A stretch of 49,347 bases of DNA from Flavobacteriaceae bacterium UBA1115. GTDB taxonomy: Bacteria > Bacteroidota > Bacteroidia > Flavobacteriales > Flavobacteriaceae. Made by a program: the position numbers and the translations under genes. The first letter of the stretch is position 1; every line of letters begins with the position of its first letter. A model generated the notes under the pieces. It worked only from the letters and a program-made list of their open reading frames with translations. It was not told where the DNA came from and did not search any database. Shown piece after piece: positions 1 to 7,853 of the stretch. The DNA lies in contig DCBE01000058.1 in assembly GCA_002313325.1 (NCBI GenBank), positions 1 through 49,347 on the forward strand. Direction: 5' to 3'.

Positions 1-621
1 CTGATGCTTGACTATGGAATTTTCTATGAATTTATAGATATGAAAACCTATGGCACTAAAAACGAAAAAGTGATACCTCTCTCTGCTGTGGAAGTCGGCA
101 CCCAATATGCGGTGATTATCTCGACCAATGCTGGGTTGTGGCGATACAATATTGGTGACACCATTCGCTTTACCTCAATTACGCCTTATCGCTTTAAAAT
201 AACGGGAAGAACCAAACACTTTATCAATGTATTTGGGGAAGAGTTGGTGATTGAAAATGCCAACAAAGCCCTAGAGCATGTTTGCCAACGCCACCACGTA
301 CAATTGGTAGATTATACCGCCGCGCCTATATTTATGGAAGGTTCTGAAAAGGGCGGGCACGAGTGGCTGATTGAGTTTAAGGCTCCACCCAAAGACGCTA
401 CTGCCTTTGCTAAAGATTTGGATAAGCAGTTGCAAGCATTAAACTCAGACTACGAAGCCAAACGTTACAAAAACATGACACTGATGCCGCTGAAACTACA
501 TGTGGCAAAACCCAAAACCTTTTATAAATGGTTGAAGCAAAAAGGAAAAATTGGCGGACAGCATAAGGTGCCACGCCTATCAAACACACGCGAATATTTG
601 GATGATTTGTTGGGGGTCTAG
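1..621 (+). CDS. GH3-superfamily protein (auxin-responsive GH3-like), C-terminal part
   Basis: The frame is already open at base 1, so the gene begins before the window; about 206 C-terminal residues are present. The segment reads ...VIISTNAGLWRYNIGDTI, then FKITGRTKHFINVFGEELV, which matches the C-terminal half of the GH3 auxin-responsive promoter family seen across Bacteroidota. The plant relatives adenylate small acids and conjugate them to amino acids; the bacterial role is not established, so no substrate is assigned. The end is natural (TAG) and the gene converges on clpX with about 30 bases between them and no obvious terminator hairpin. The family call is firm; the function is inferred only at the level of adenylate-forming enzymes. 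Confidence 0.85.
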   Translation: MMLDYGIFYEFIDMKTYGTKNEKVIPLSAVEVGTQYAVIISTNAGLWRYNIGDTIRFTSITPYRFKITGRTKHFINVFGEELVIENANKALEHVCQRHHVQLVDYTAAPIFMEGSEKGGHEWLIEFKAPPKDATAFAKDLDKQLQALNSDYEAKRYKNMTLMPLKLHVAKPKTFYKWLKQKGKIGGQHKVPRLSNTREYLDDLLGV

Positions 622-651
622 GACTTATTCATTGCTAGAACAACAAAAAAA

Positions 652-1875
652 CTAAGAAGCCGCCTTCAGCTGGCTAAGTTGCACAACACTCAATTTATTT
701 TCAGCATAGCGCTTGGTAATCCTCAGCTCGGTAGTATTGGTGCTGGGAAGTTCATACATGGCATCGGTGAGGATGGCCTCACACAAGGAACGTAATCCTC
801 TTGCGCCCAAGGCATACTGCACGGCTTGCTCTACAATAAAGTCCAAAGCTGTTGCCGTAAAAGTCAACGCAACGCCATCCAAATCAAAGAGATGCTTGTA
901 CTGCTTTACCAATGCATTTTTAGGTGCAGTTAATATCTCACGCAGTGCTTTTTCGTCTAATGGATTCATATGTGTAAGTACTGGTAAGCGTCCGATAATT
1001 TCAGGGATAAGCCCGAAGTCTTTAAGGTCTGAGGGGGTAATATGCGCTAACAAATCGTCTTCATTGACCGATTTGCGCTTATCAACAGTACTGTAGCCCA
1101 CCGCCTGCATATTCATGCGTTTGGCAATATGGCGCTCAACACCATCAAATGCACCTCCTGCAATAAACAATATGTGCTCGGTGTTGATTTCGACAAACTT
1201 CTGATCAGGGTGCTTACGGCCGCCCTTTGGTGGTACATTAACCACGGTGCCTTCCAATAGTTTAAGTAATGCTTGTTGTACACCCTCTCCGGAAACATCA
1301 CGCGTGATGGAAGGGTTGTCGCTTTTACGGGCAATCTTATCAATCTCATCGATAAAAACAATGCCTCGTTCTGCTTTTTGCTGATCGTAATCGGCTGCTT
1401 GTAATAGACGTGTTAATATGCTTTCTACATCTTCACCCACATAGCCCGCTTCAGTCAAAACCGTTGCGTCCACTATGGCAATGGGCACTCGTAGCATCTT
1501 GGCAATGGTTTTGGCCAATAGTGTTTTGCCCGTACCTGTACGACCTGCAATAATAATGTTGCTTTTTTCAATTTCCACGTCATGTTCAACGCTTTGATTG
1601 AGTCGCTTGTAATGGTTGTATACTGCAACGGAAAGTACTTTTTTGGCTTGTTCCTGTCCGATGACATAGTCGTCCAAAAAGGCTTTTATCTGCTTGGGTT
1701 TTTTAAGTAAAAACTCGGCTGTAGTAGGGGTGTTTTCGTTATGAGTGGTTTCTTCTTGAATGATGCCAACCGCTTGGTCAACACAGCGTTCGCAAATGTG
1801 TGCATTTAGCCCAGCGACCAAGAGTTTGGTCTCGGCTTTTTTACGTCCACAAAACGAACAATTCAATTCTTCCAC
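652..1875 (-). CDS. clpX: ATP-dependent Clp protease ATP-binding subunit ClpX
   Basis: AAA+ unfoldase that recognises substrates and feeds them to the ClpP peptidase in the cytoplasm. The 407-residue product starts with the ClpX zinc-binding domain (CSFC near residue 6, CERC near residue 28, a C4 site). The AAA+ module follows, with Walker A GRTGTGKT, Walker [12 protein letters not shown] and the pore-loop region GYVGEDVES. Length is normal for the family. It lies directly downstream of clpP with only 3 bases between them, so the two are very likely co-transcribed, probably together with the trigger factor gene upstream. This tig-clpP-clpX order is widely conserved. The Walker A second residue is R rather than the common P, which is a tolerated variable position. 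Confidence 0.98.
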   Translation of the reverse strand: MEELNCSFCGRKKAETKLLVAGLNAHICERCVDQAVGIIQEETTHNENTPTTAEFLLKKPKQIKAFLDDYVIGQEQAKKVLSVAVYNHYKRLNQSVEHDVEIEKSNIIIAGRTGTGKTLLAKTIAKMLRVPIAIVDATVLTEAGYVGEDVESILTRLLQAADYDQQKAERGIVFIDEIDKIARKSDNPSITRDVSGEGVQQALLKLLEGTVVNVPPKGGRKHPDQKFVEINTEHILFIAGGAFDGVERHIAKRMNMQAVGYSTVDKRKSVNEDDLLAHITPSDLKDFGLIPEIIGRLPVLTHMNPLDEKALREILTAPKNALVKQYKHLFDLDGVALTFTATALDFIVEQAVQYALGARGLRSLCEAILTDAMYELPSTNTTELRITKRYAENKLSVVQLSQLKAAS

Positions 1876-1878
1876 AAT

Positions 1879-2538
1879 CTAGCTTTTAGTCAATACTTCA
1901 TCAATCATGCCATATTCTTTGGCTTCTAGCGCCTTCATCCAATAGTCACGATCAGAGTCTTCATAAACTTTTTCGTAAGAATGGTTGCTGTGCTTAGCAA
2001 TGATTTCATACAATTCTTTCTTGAGCTTTAAAATCTCACGCGCCGTAATTTCGATATCTGATGCTTGTCCTTGTGCACCGCCTAGTGGCTGGTGAATCAT
2101 TACGCGGGAGTGTGGCAAGCCAGAGCGTTTTCCGTCTTGGCCAGCGCAAAGCAATACAGCCGCCATTGAGGCTGCAATACCCGTACAAATGGTAGCCACG
2201 TCTGGGTTGATAAACTGCATGGTGTCGTAGATACCCAATCCGGCATAGACACTTCCTCCTGGGGAGTTGATATAAATCTGAATGTCTTTGGTCTTATCGG
2301 TGCTTTCCAAAAATAACAACTGGGCTTGAATGATATTCGCAACGCTATCATTAATTCCTGTTCCGAGGAAGATAATACGATCCATCATCAATCGTGAAAA
2401 CACGTCCATTTGAGCTACATTCAACTGACGTTCCTCAATGATATAAGGCGTGAGGCTACTTACCATTTCATCGTAATACATGGAGTCTATCCCGTGATGC
2501 TTGGTAGCGTACTTTTTAAATTCTTTTCCGTAATCCAT
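1879..2538 (-). CDS. clpP: ATP-dependent Clp protease proteolytic subunit ClpP
   Basis: Serine peptidase that forms the two-ring tetradecamer of ClpXP. The 219-residue product shows the nucleophile Ser124 in GIAASMAAV and the catalytic His149 in VMIHQP, plus the [16 protein letters not shown] segment that forms the oxyanion region. The N-terminus is longer than in E. coli, as is usual in Bacteroidota, and includes a short propeptide-like stretch. The gene sits between tig (29-base gap) and clpX (3-base gap) on the same strand, which fits a folding and proteolysis operon. I see no promoter element immediately upstream, so transcription probably comes from in front of tig. Confidence 0.98.
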   Translation of the reverse strand: MDYGKEFKKYATKHHGIDSMYYDEMVSSLTPYIIEERQLNVAQMDVFSRLMMDRIIFLGTGINDSVANIIQAQLLFLESTDKTKDIQIYINSPGGSVYAGLGIYDTMQFINPDVATICTGIAASMAAVLLCAGQDGKRSGLPHSRVMIHQPLGGAQGQASDIEITAREILKLKKELYEIIAKHSNHSYEKVYEDSDRDYWMKALEAKEYGMIDEVLTKS

Positions 2539-2567
2539 TTCCTAAAGTTGTATGTTAAATATAACGA

Positions 2568-3890
2568 TTATTTTTTGTAAGCTTCTTTGATAAAGTTATC
2601 GTAAGATAATTTTTTGACTTTGATGTTTCCCTTTTCCAAAAACAACTGTCGCATTTTTTCACTCATCACTTGGTCAGAGATGCGCTTTACCTCTTCTTGG
2701 TTGCCCAAAATACGTCCTGCAATCTCAGTAAGTTCTTCTTCCTGAATATCTTTACGGCCATATTGCACCATTTGCTTTTTAATCAAATCTTTGGCAAATG
2801 CTTCCACTTCTTTTCTTGTGATTTGAAGGTCGTGCTCTTGCATAAGTTTTGACTCGATCAATTGGTAGCGTAAGCCACGCTCCGACTTAGTATATTCTGC
2901 TTCAGCTTCTTCTGCCGTTATTGGGTTTTCACCTGCTGTTTGCATCCATTTCTTTAAGAAAGCACCTGGAAGCGAAAACTTAGTGTTGTCAATCAAGTGT
3001 TCTGTCATGTCATTGATGAACTTTTGATTGGCTTGTGTTTCGAAATGACCCATCGCATCTGCTTTGAGTTTTTCTCTACAATCTGTTACAGATTTTATCG
3101 TGTCTTTGCTAAACACCTTGTCAAAAAATTTTTGGTCTAAGTCGGCCAGTGTACGGTTGTTGCGCTCTTGTAGTGTAAGTGAAAGTGTTACCGCTTTTTC
3201 TGGAAGCGTTTCCATCACACGACGCAAAACGTGCGCTTCTTTAAACAAGCCTTTGGTAGAAAATGCAACCGCTTCACCAATAGCGGCTTTTTTAAAGGCA
3301 TTAAATGCTTTTTTACTTTTTAACTCACTAGCCGTAAAAGTAGCGCTTTTTTGATCTTCTCCTCCTTCGTAAGAAACACTTACGGTCAATTCTGTGTCTG
3401 GGTTTACATCTTCAGTTGGAACTAGGGCACCATACTGTTTTTGTAGGCGTTCCAATTGTACGTTTACAAACTTTTCGTCTGCTTGAATTTCATATCGTGT
3501 GACTGCTTTTCGGTTGGGAAGCATTACCTCTACATTAGGTGTCAAGCCCAATTCAAAATCAAAAGAAAAGGAAGCAGCATTCCAATCAATATTATCAACA
3601 GGAACGGGGAGTGGATTGCCCAAAATAGAAATCTTTTCTTCGTTAAGGAAGTCATTAAGTGAAGATTGCAGCATCTTGTTTACCTCATCAACCATAACAG
3701 CCTGGCCGTATTGTTTTTTGATTACGCCCATGGGCACATTACCTTTTCTAAAACCGGGAATATCGGCGCGCTTGCGGTAATCATTTAAAACTTGCTCCAC
3801 TTTAGGGGCAACGTCGTCTTGGTTAATGTCAACAGTAATCACTGCATTGAGTGCGTCTACGTCTTTTCGTGTTACGTTCATCTTTTTCAT
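2568..3890 (-). CDS. tig: Trigger factor, ribosome-associated chaperone
   Basis: Chaperone that binds nascent chains at the ribosome exit tunnel. The 440-residue product carries the ribosome-docking signature PGFRKGNVP near residue 45 in the N-terminal domain, and a long helical C-terminal chaperone domain (roughly residues 260-440). The middle region, where proteobacterial proteins have an FKBP-type prolyl isomerase domain, is short and poorly conserved here. This is a common state in Bacteroidota, so isomerase activity should not be assumed. It is the first gene of the tig-clpP-clpX run and has a good -7 promoter element just upstream. The start at MKKMN is favoured; the second Met three codons in is possible. 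Confidence 0.95.
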   Translation of the reverse strand: MKKMNVTRKDVDALNAVITVDINQDDVAPKVEQVLNDYRKRADIPGFRKGNVPMGVIKKQYGQAVMVDEVNKMLQSSLNDFLNEEKISILGNPLPVPVDNIDWNAASFSFDFELGLTPNVEVMLPNRKAVTRYEIQADEKFVNVQLERLQKQYGALVPTEDVNPDTELTVSVSYEGGEDQKSATFTASELKSKKAFNAFKKAAIGEAVAFSTKGLFKEAHVLRRVMETLPEKAVTLSLTLQERNNRTLADLDQKFFDKVFSKDTIKSVTDCREKLKADAMGHFETQANQKFINDMTEHLIDNTKFSLPGAFLKKWMQTAGENPITAEEAEAEYTKSERGLRYQLIESKLMQEHDLQITRKEVEAFAKDLIKKQMVQYGRKDIQEEELTEIAGRILGNQEEVKRISDQVMSEKMRQLFLEKGNIKVKKLSYDNFIKEAYKK

Positions 3891-3901
3891 TTAATAGCTG
3901 G

Positions 3902-3909
3902 CAAAAGTA
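3902..3909 (-). promoter_or_regulatory. -7 promoter element for tig-clpP-clpX
   Basis: The minus strand reads TACTTTTG, a perfect match to the Bacteroidota -7 consensus TAnnTTTG, ending 11 bases before the tig ATG. No convincing -33 TTTG was seen. Inference from motif and position. Confidence 0.55.
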
Positions 3910-3950
3910 GGCTATTTTTAAGCAAGGTCAAAGTAATGCCAATGGGCAAA

Positions 3951-4697
3951 TTAACTTAGAAAATCTTGCAGCGCATCGTTAAATCCTTTGGGGTTTTCGG
4001 CATGAAGCCAATGACCTGCATCCGCAACCCGCCGCAAAGAAGCATTGGGAAAATGGGCATATATACCAGTCATATCTCTTTGCAGTACATAATCAGACTG
4101 TTGACCTGCTAAAAATAAGGTCTCCCCTACATAAGGCAATCCGGTTGGTGCAACACCAATTTCATCGAGCTTGTGTTGCAGCACCGAAATGTTACAGCGA
4201 AGTTTCAGGTTCCTTTCTTCTGTCCAAGCCAAATTTTTAAGTAAAAACTGGCGAACTCCGACTTCTGGTACGAATGACGTAAGTACCGTATCAGCTTCGC
4301 TTCTTGAAATAAGCGTCAAATCATTAAGTTGCAAAAGCCCCTTTATGATATTTGAAAACCTGCTGGCTACGTTATACTGTTTGGGTGCTATGTCTGCAAT
4401 GATGAGTTTTGATACCCGAGTTGGGTGTTGTAGCGCCAAGCTCATGGCCGTTTTGCCTCCCATAGAATGACCTAGGACAATGGCTTGTTGCATGTTATGA
4501 TTGTCCATATAGGCAATAATATCTGCTGCCATCAGGTTGTAATCAAAATCTTGGCTGTGGAAACTTTTTCCGTGGTTGCGCTGATCAATGGCGTGTACTT
4601 CATAATGAGCAGACCAAAATTTGGCATGCGTGCGCCAATTGTCCGACATGCCTAAAAAACCATGCAAAATAAGTAAAGGTGCGCCCTGCCCAATAAT
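3951..4697 (-). CDS. Alpha/beta-fold hydrolase (YbfF-type esterase), no standard start codon
   Basis: Predicted cytoplasmic esterase of the alpha/beta hydrolase superfamily. The body is intact: oxyanion-hole motif LHGFLGMSDNW, then DQRNHGKS, nucleophile elbow GHSMGG, and the catalytic His in AGHWLHAENP near the C-terminus. The odd feature is the start. The frame opens after a stop at 4740-4742, and homology would place residue 1 near 4712, but there is no ATG, GTG or TTG in frame until a TTG at 4665-4667. That TTG lies inside the oxyanion motif and would remove the first beta strand. I give the ATT at 4695-4697 as a nominal start; ATC at 4719-4721 or coupling to the pdxJ stop (4709-4711) are alternatives. 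The substrate is unknown. Confidence 0.75.
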   Translation of the reverse strand: MIGQGAPLLILHGFLGMSDNWRTHAKFWSAHYEVHAIDQRNHGKSFHSQDFDYNLMAADIIAYMDNHNMQQAIVLGHSMGGKTAMSLALQHPTRVSKLIIADIAPKQYNVASRFSNIIKGLLQLNDLTLISRSEADTVLTSFVPEVGVRQFLLKNLAWTEERNLKLRCNISVLQHKLDEIGVAPTGLPYVGETLFLAGQQSDYVLQRDMTGIYAHFPNASLRRVADAGHWLHAENPKGFNDALQDFLS

Positions 4698-4708
4698 GGT
4701 GCTGTTGA

Positions 4709-5428
4709 CTAGTGGGTCGATAGCTTGGAAATGTATTGGTTAATTACATTCTCAAGTCCAAAGTACAAGGACTCGCAAATTAGGGCATGACCGATGGATA
4801 CTTCAAGTAGTCCGGGCAATTGTTGAGCAAAAAAAGCAATATTGTCCAGACTCAAGTCATGGCCGGCGTTGAGTCCCAACCCTACTTCTTGTGCTTTTGT
4901 AGCCGCTTCCACAAATGGGGCTATGGCTTTTGCTGGGTTTTTTGAATATTCTTGGGCATAAGCTTTGGTGTAGAGCTCAATACGGTCTGTTCCTGTTTTG
5001 ACGGCAGCTTCTACTTGTGCTGCATCGGAATCCAAAAATATGGAAGTACGGATACCTTGTTGCTTTAGTTCTTGAATGACTTCTTTTAAGAAATCACAGT
5101 TTGCCTCCGTATCCCAGCCTGCATTGGAAGTAATGGCGTCTGGAGCGTCTGGGACTAAAGTCACTTGGTGGGGCTTGATGGCGCATACCATGTCAATAAA
5201 TTTTGGAATTGGATTTCCTTCAATATTGAGTTCGGTGGTAATCACGGTTGGCAATTCACGGGCATCTTGATAGGTAATATGTCGCTCATCGGGTCTGGGA
5301 TGAACGGTGATGCCGTGTGCGCCAAATTCTTGTGCGTCTTTGGCGACTTGCAAAATATTAGGTTGATCGCCTCCTCTTGCATTACGTAAGGTTGCTATTT
5401 TATTGATGTTAACGCTAAGCTTTGTCAT
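4709..5428 (-). CDS. pdxJ: Pyridoxine 5'-phosphate synthase
   Basis: Condenses 3-amino-2-oxopropyl phosphate with deoxyxylulose 5-phosphate to form pyridoxine 5'-phosphate, the last step of the DXP-dependent vitamin B6 pathway. The 239-residue product starts MTKLSVNINKIATLRNARGG, the typical PdxJ N-terminus, followed by GITVHPRPDERHI, NIEGNP and GLGLNAGHDL, the active-site stretches of this TIM-barrel family. An upstream in-frame Met at 5471-5473 would add 15 unconserved residues and run into the promoter, so the internal ATG at 5426-5428 is chosen. The hydrolase gene begins at or over its stop codon, which suggests translational coupling. Confidence 0.96.
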   Translation of the reverse strand: MTKLSVNINKIATLRNARGGDQPNILQVAKDAQEFGAHGITVHPRPDERHITYQDARELPTVITTELNIEGNPIPKFIDMVCAIKPHQVTLVPDAPDAITSNAGWDTEANCDFLKEVIQELKQQGIRTSIFLDSDAAQVEAAVKTGTDRIELYTKAYAQEYSKNPAKAIAPFVEAATKAQEVGLGLNAGHDLSLDNIAFFAQQLPGLLEVSIGHALICESLYFGLENVINQYISKLSTH

Positions 5429-5441
5429 GGCTCTTTTTATG

Positions 5442-5449
5442 CAAAAATA
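5442..5449 (-). promoter_or_regulatory. -7 promoter element for pdxJ
   Basis: The minus strand reads TATTTTTG, matching TAnnTTTG, ending 13 bases before the pdxJ ATG. It faces the nadK promoter in a 64-base divergent gap. Confidence 0.55.
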
Positions 5450-5480
5450 GCACAATAATGTGCCTTTAAGCATTTTGGTC

Positions 5481-5488
5481 TAACTTTG
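5481..5488 (+). promoter_or_regulatory. -7 promoter element for nadK
   Basis: TAACTTTG fits TAnnTTTG and ends only 4 bases before the nadK ATG. A transcript starting at the usual distance would have almost no 5' leader. Inferred from motif and spacing only. Confidence 0.5.
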
Positions 5489-5492
5489 CAAT

Positions 5493-6362
5493 ATGAAAGT
5501 AGCATTGTATAGTTTGGTTCACGATGAAATATCGCTAAAAATCGTAACGGAAATCGTTGCCTTTTTTGGGAGTAAGGGTGCTGGTATACAAGTAGAAAAA
5601 GAATTGTTACGACATGTTCACAATACTGCTGCAACCCCATTTGACTCTCATGCAGATTTAGACCCAAAAACAGCCGTTTTTTTTGCTGTTGGTGGTGATG
5701 GTACGGTACTCCGTGCATTGCACTATATCCGTGAATCAAAAATCCCTTTGATTGGAGTCAACACAGGTCGACTGGGCTTTTTAGCAACCATTCAACCAGA
5801 AGAAATGGAAGCCATGCTTCATGATATCGTTACCAAAAACTACGTTACTGAAGAGCGAAGTGTCCTTGAAATCAAAACAACACCTGCTGTTGCCGAACTA
5901 AATGAATTTCCATTAGCGCTAAACGAGGTTTCTCTAAGTAGAGAAAACACGACGTCTATGGTTACCATCAACACCCAAGTCAATGATGCCTATGTCAATG
6001 TGTATTGGGCAGATGGCTTGGTTGTGGCCACACCCACAGGTTCAACTGGCTATTCCTTGAGTAGTGGTGGACCAATCATTGCGCCCGAAGCAAAAAGCTT
6101 GGTCTTAACGCCTATTGCGCCACATAACCTTAATGTAAGGCCACTCGTTGTTGCCGATGATGTTGAGATTAAAATCCACGTTGAAGGCAGAGGAGACTCT
6201 CACCTAATTTCTCTTGACACCCGACTCTTCTCTGTTCCGATGAACACGACCATTACTATCCAAAAGGCAAATAACCCCATTGTATTTATAAGGTCAAATA
6301 CACATGGCTTTTTTGATACTTTACGCAACAAACTGCTATGGGGACAAGATAAACGCAACTAA
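5493..6362 (+). CDS. nadK: NAD kinase
   Basis: Phosphorylates NAD to NADP in the cytosol. The 289-residue product has the diagnostic GGDGT motif at residues 67-71, followed by GVNTGRLGFLA, and the second conserved block ATPTGSTGYSLSSGGPI. Length and motif order are normal. It is the first gene of a long + strand run (nadK, DUF6089 gene, uppS, bamA, ompH-like genes), an arrangement conserved in Flavobacteriia. The gene diverges from pdxJ and has its own TAnnTTTG element just upstream of the start codon. No lesion or unusual composition was seen. Confidence 0.97.
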   Translation: MKVALYSLVHDEISLKIVTEIVAFFGSKGAGIQVEKELLRHVHNTAATPFDSHADLDPKTAVFFAVGGDGTVLRALHYIRESKIPLIGVNTGRLGFLATIQPEEMEAMLHDIVTKNYVTEERSVLEIKTTPAVAELNEFPLALNEVSLSRENTTSMVTINTQVNDAYVNVYWADGLVVATPTGSTGYSLSSGGPIIAPEAKSLVLTPIAPHNLNVRPLVVADDVEIKIHVEGRGDSHLISLDTRLFSVPMNTTITIQKANNPIVFIRSNTHGFFDTLRNKLLWGQDKRN

Positions 6363-6401
6363 CAATAAATTTGGTGCTTTTTCAGTTTTCATTAAATTAA
6401 T

Positions 6402-7109
6402 ATGAATATTAATCGCATTTGGTTTTGGATTGCTTTCGCCTGTATTGTGAGTGGTTTCAGCACTGCACAGCGACACGAAATTGGTGTCAGTGTTGGTGGT
6501 GTAAATTATATTGGTGAAATAGGAAATAATAAATACATACAGCCAAGACATCTTGAGAGTGGCTTTATTTATAAGCGTAATTTTAATGATCGTATTGGTC
6601 TTCGTGCAATATACAGTATTGGAAAGTTAAGTGGTAATGATGAAAATGCTTCTGAATTGGAACGCTTGGAGCGCTGGCCTGGTCCACTGTCTTTTGCCAA
6701 CGACTATTCCAGTCTCGGGTTACGAATTGAAATTAACTATGTAAAATTTCCCGTTGGCGAATTTGGGTTTTCATGGACGCCCTATATACATGCAGGTATC
6801 AACCGTATGGTAATAGAGAATATTTATTTTGAGCCTTTTGAAAGAATATCTCGATCGGATGGAAAAGTAACTACCGTTAGCCTCCCTTTTGGTGTAGGTA
6901 TGAAGTTTAACTTCGGGCAGTCTTGGATTTTGGGGGCAGAAGTGCAGCCGCAATTTACTATGAGCGATAATTTGGATGGAAGTTATCCTGACTTAGAAAA
7001 AAAACCCTCAGCAAGACAATTTTCAACAAGTTTAAGCAATGATTGGCTTGTATTTACAGGGATTTCTATAACTTACGGCTTTGGTAGGTTGCCCTGTTGC
7101 CGTGAATAA
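6402..7109 (+). CDS. DUF6089-type outer-membrane beta-barrel protein
   Basis: A 235-residue protein with a signal peptide (hydrophobic residues 5-20, cut after STAQ). The rest is made of short alternating strands such as EIGVSVGGVNYIGEIG, with a final strand near ISITYGFGRL, consistent with a small outer-membrane barrel. Position between nadK and uppS, directly ahead of bamA, matches the DUF6089 family of flavobacterial outer-membrane proteins, whose function is not known. The uppS start follows after 6 bases, so they are surely co-transcribed. A role in envelope assembly is suggested only by its neighbours. Confidence 0.8.
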   Translation: MNINRIWFWIAFACIVSGFSTAQRHEIGVSVGGVNYIGEIGNNKYIQPRHLESGFIYKRNFNDRIGLRAIYSIGKLSGNDENASELERLERWPGPLSFANDYSSLGLRIEINYVKFPVGEFGFSWTPYIHAGINRMVIENIYFEPFERISRSDGKVTTVSLPFGVGMKFNFGQSWILGAEVQPQFTMSDNLDGSYPDLEKKPSARQFSTSLSNDWLVFTGISITYGFGRLPCCRE

Positions 7110-7115
7110 TTTAGA

Positions 7116-7853
7116 ATGAGTTTCGACGAATTTAGTGCAGATGAAATGCCAAAGCATGTTGCCATTATCATGGATGGGAATGGACGTTGGGCAAAACAAC
7201 AGGGTAAAAATCGCTTAGAGGGGCACGAGTCAGGAGCAATAGCAGTAAGAAGAACGGTTGAAGCTGCAGCCAAACTTGGCATCAAGCACCTTACGCTTTA
7301 TGCTTTTTCAACTGAAAACTGGAAGCGTCCAAAGGTTGAAGTTTCCACTCTCATGACGCTATTGGTAAGAAACCTGCGACGTGAGTTGGAGCGTATGACA
7401 AAGAATAACATTCGTCTTTCAGCAATAGGTTCTTTAAGTAAATTACCAAACAAAGTGCGCCATGAATTACAAGAAGTCATTGAAAAAACACAAAGTAACA
7501 CGGGAACAAATTTAACTTTAGCGCTTAGCTATGGCGCGCGAGAAGAAATTAAGCAAGCTGTTATTGATATCAGCAAAAAAGTTAAAAATAGTATAATTAA
7601 TGTTGAAAGTATTGATGAAACCATAATTAATGAGCATCTTTACACGCAAAATTTGCCTGATGTAGATTTACTCATCCGCACCAGTGGCGAAGTTCGCATA
7701 AGTAATTTCCTTTTGTGGCAAATTGCTTACGCTGAACTGTACTTCACTGATGTAATGTGGCCAGAGTTCGATGAGCATGAACTTAACCGGGCGATTAAAA
7801 GTTATCTAAAAAGAGAACGTAGATTTGGAAAAACAAGCGAGCAACTTACTTAA
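7116..7853 (+). CDS. uppS: Isoprenyl transferase (undecaprenyl diphosphate synthase)
   Basis: Cis-prenyltransferase that makes the C55 lipid carrier used for peptidoglycan and surface glycan synthesis. The 245-residue product shows HVAIIMDGNGRWAK with the catalytic Asp20, then TLYAFSTENWKRP, and near the end LIRTSGEVRISNFLLWQ and AELYFTDVMWPEF, the full set of family signatures. The start gives an 11-residue lead-in before the conserved core, normal for Flavobacteriia. Its last 29 bases overlap the start of bamA in another frame, implying coupled translation of lipid-carrier and outer-membrane assembly genes. Confidence 0.97.
   Translation: MSFDEFSADEMPKHVAIIMDGNGRWAKQQGKNRLEGHESGAIAVRRTVEAAAKLGIKHLTLYAFSTENWKRPKVEVSTLMTLLVRNLRRELERMTKNNIRLSAIGSLSKLPNKVRHELQEVIEKTQSNTGTNLTLALSYGAREEIKQAVIDISKKVKNSIINVESIDETIINEHLYTQNLPDVDLLIRTSGEVRISNFLLWQIAYAELYFTDVMWPEFDEHELNRAIKSYLKRERRFGKTSEQLT

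Noticed and set aside
713..1096. 127-codon plus-strand frame within clpX
   Set aside because: It is the antisense shadow of the clearly coding clpX gene and has no recognisable features.
5429..5473. Earlier start for pdxJ adding 15 residues
   Set aside because: The extension is not family-like, covers the TATTTTTG promoter element, and the internal ATG begins the conserved N-terminus.
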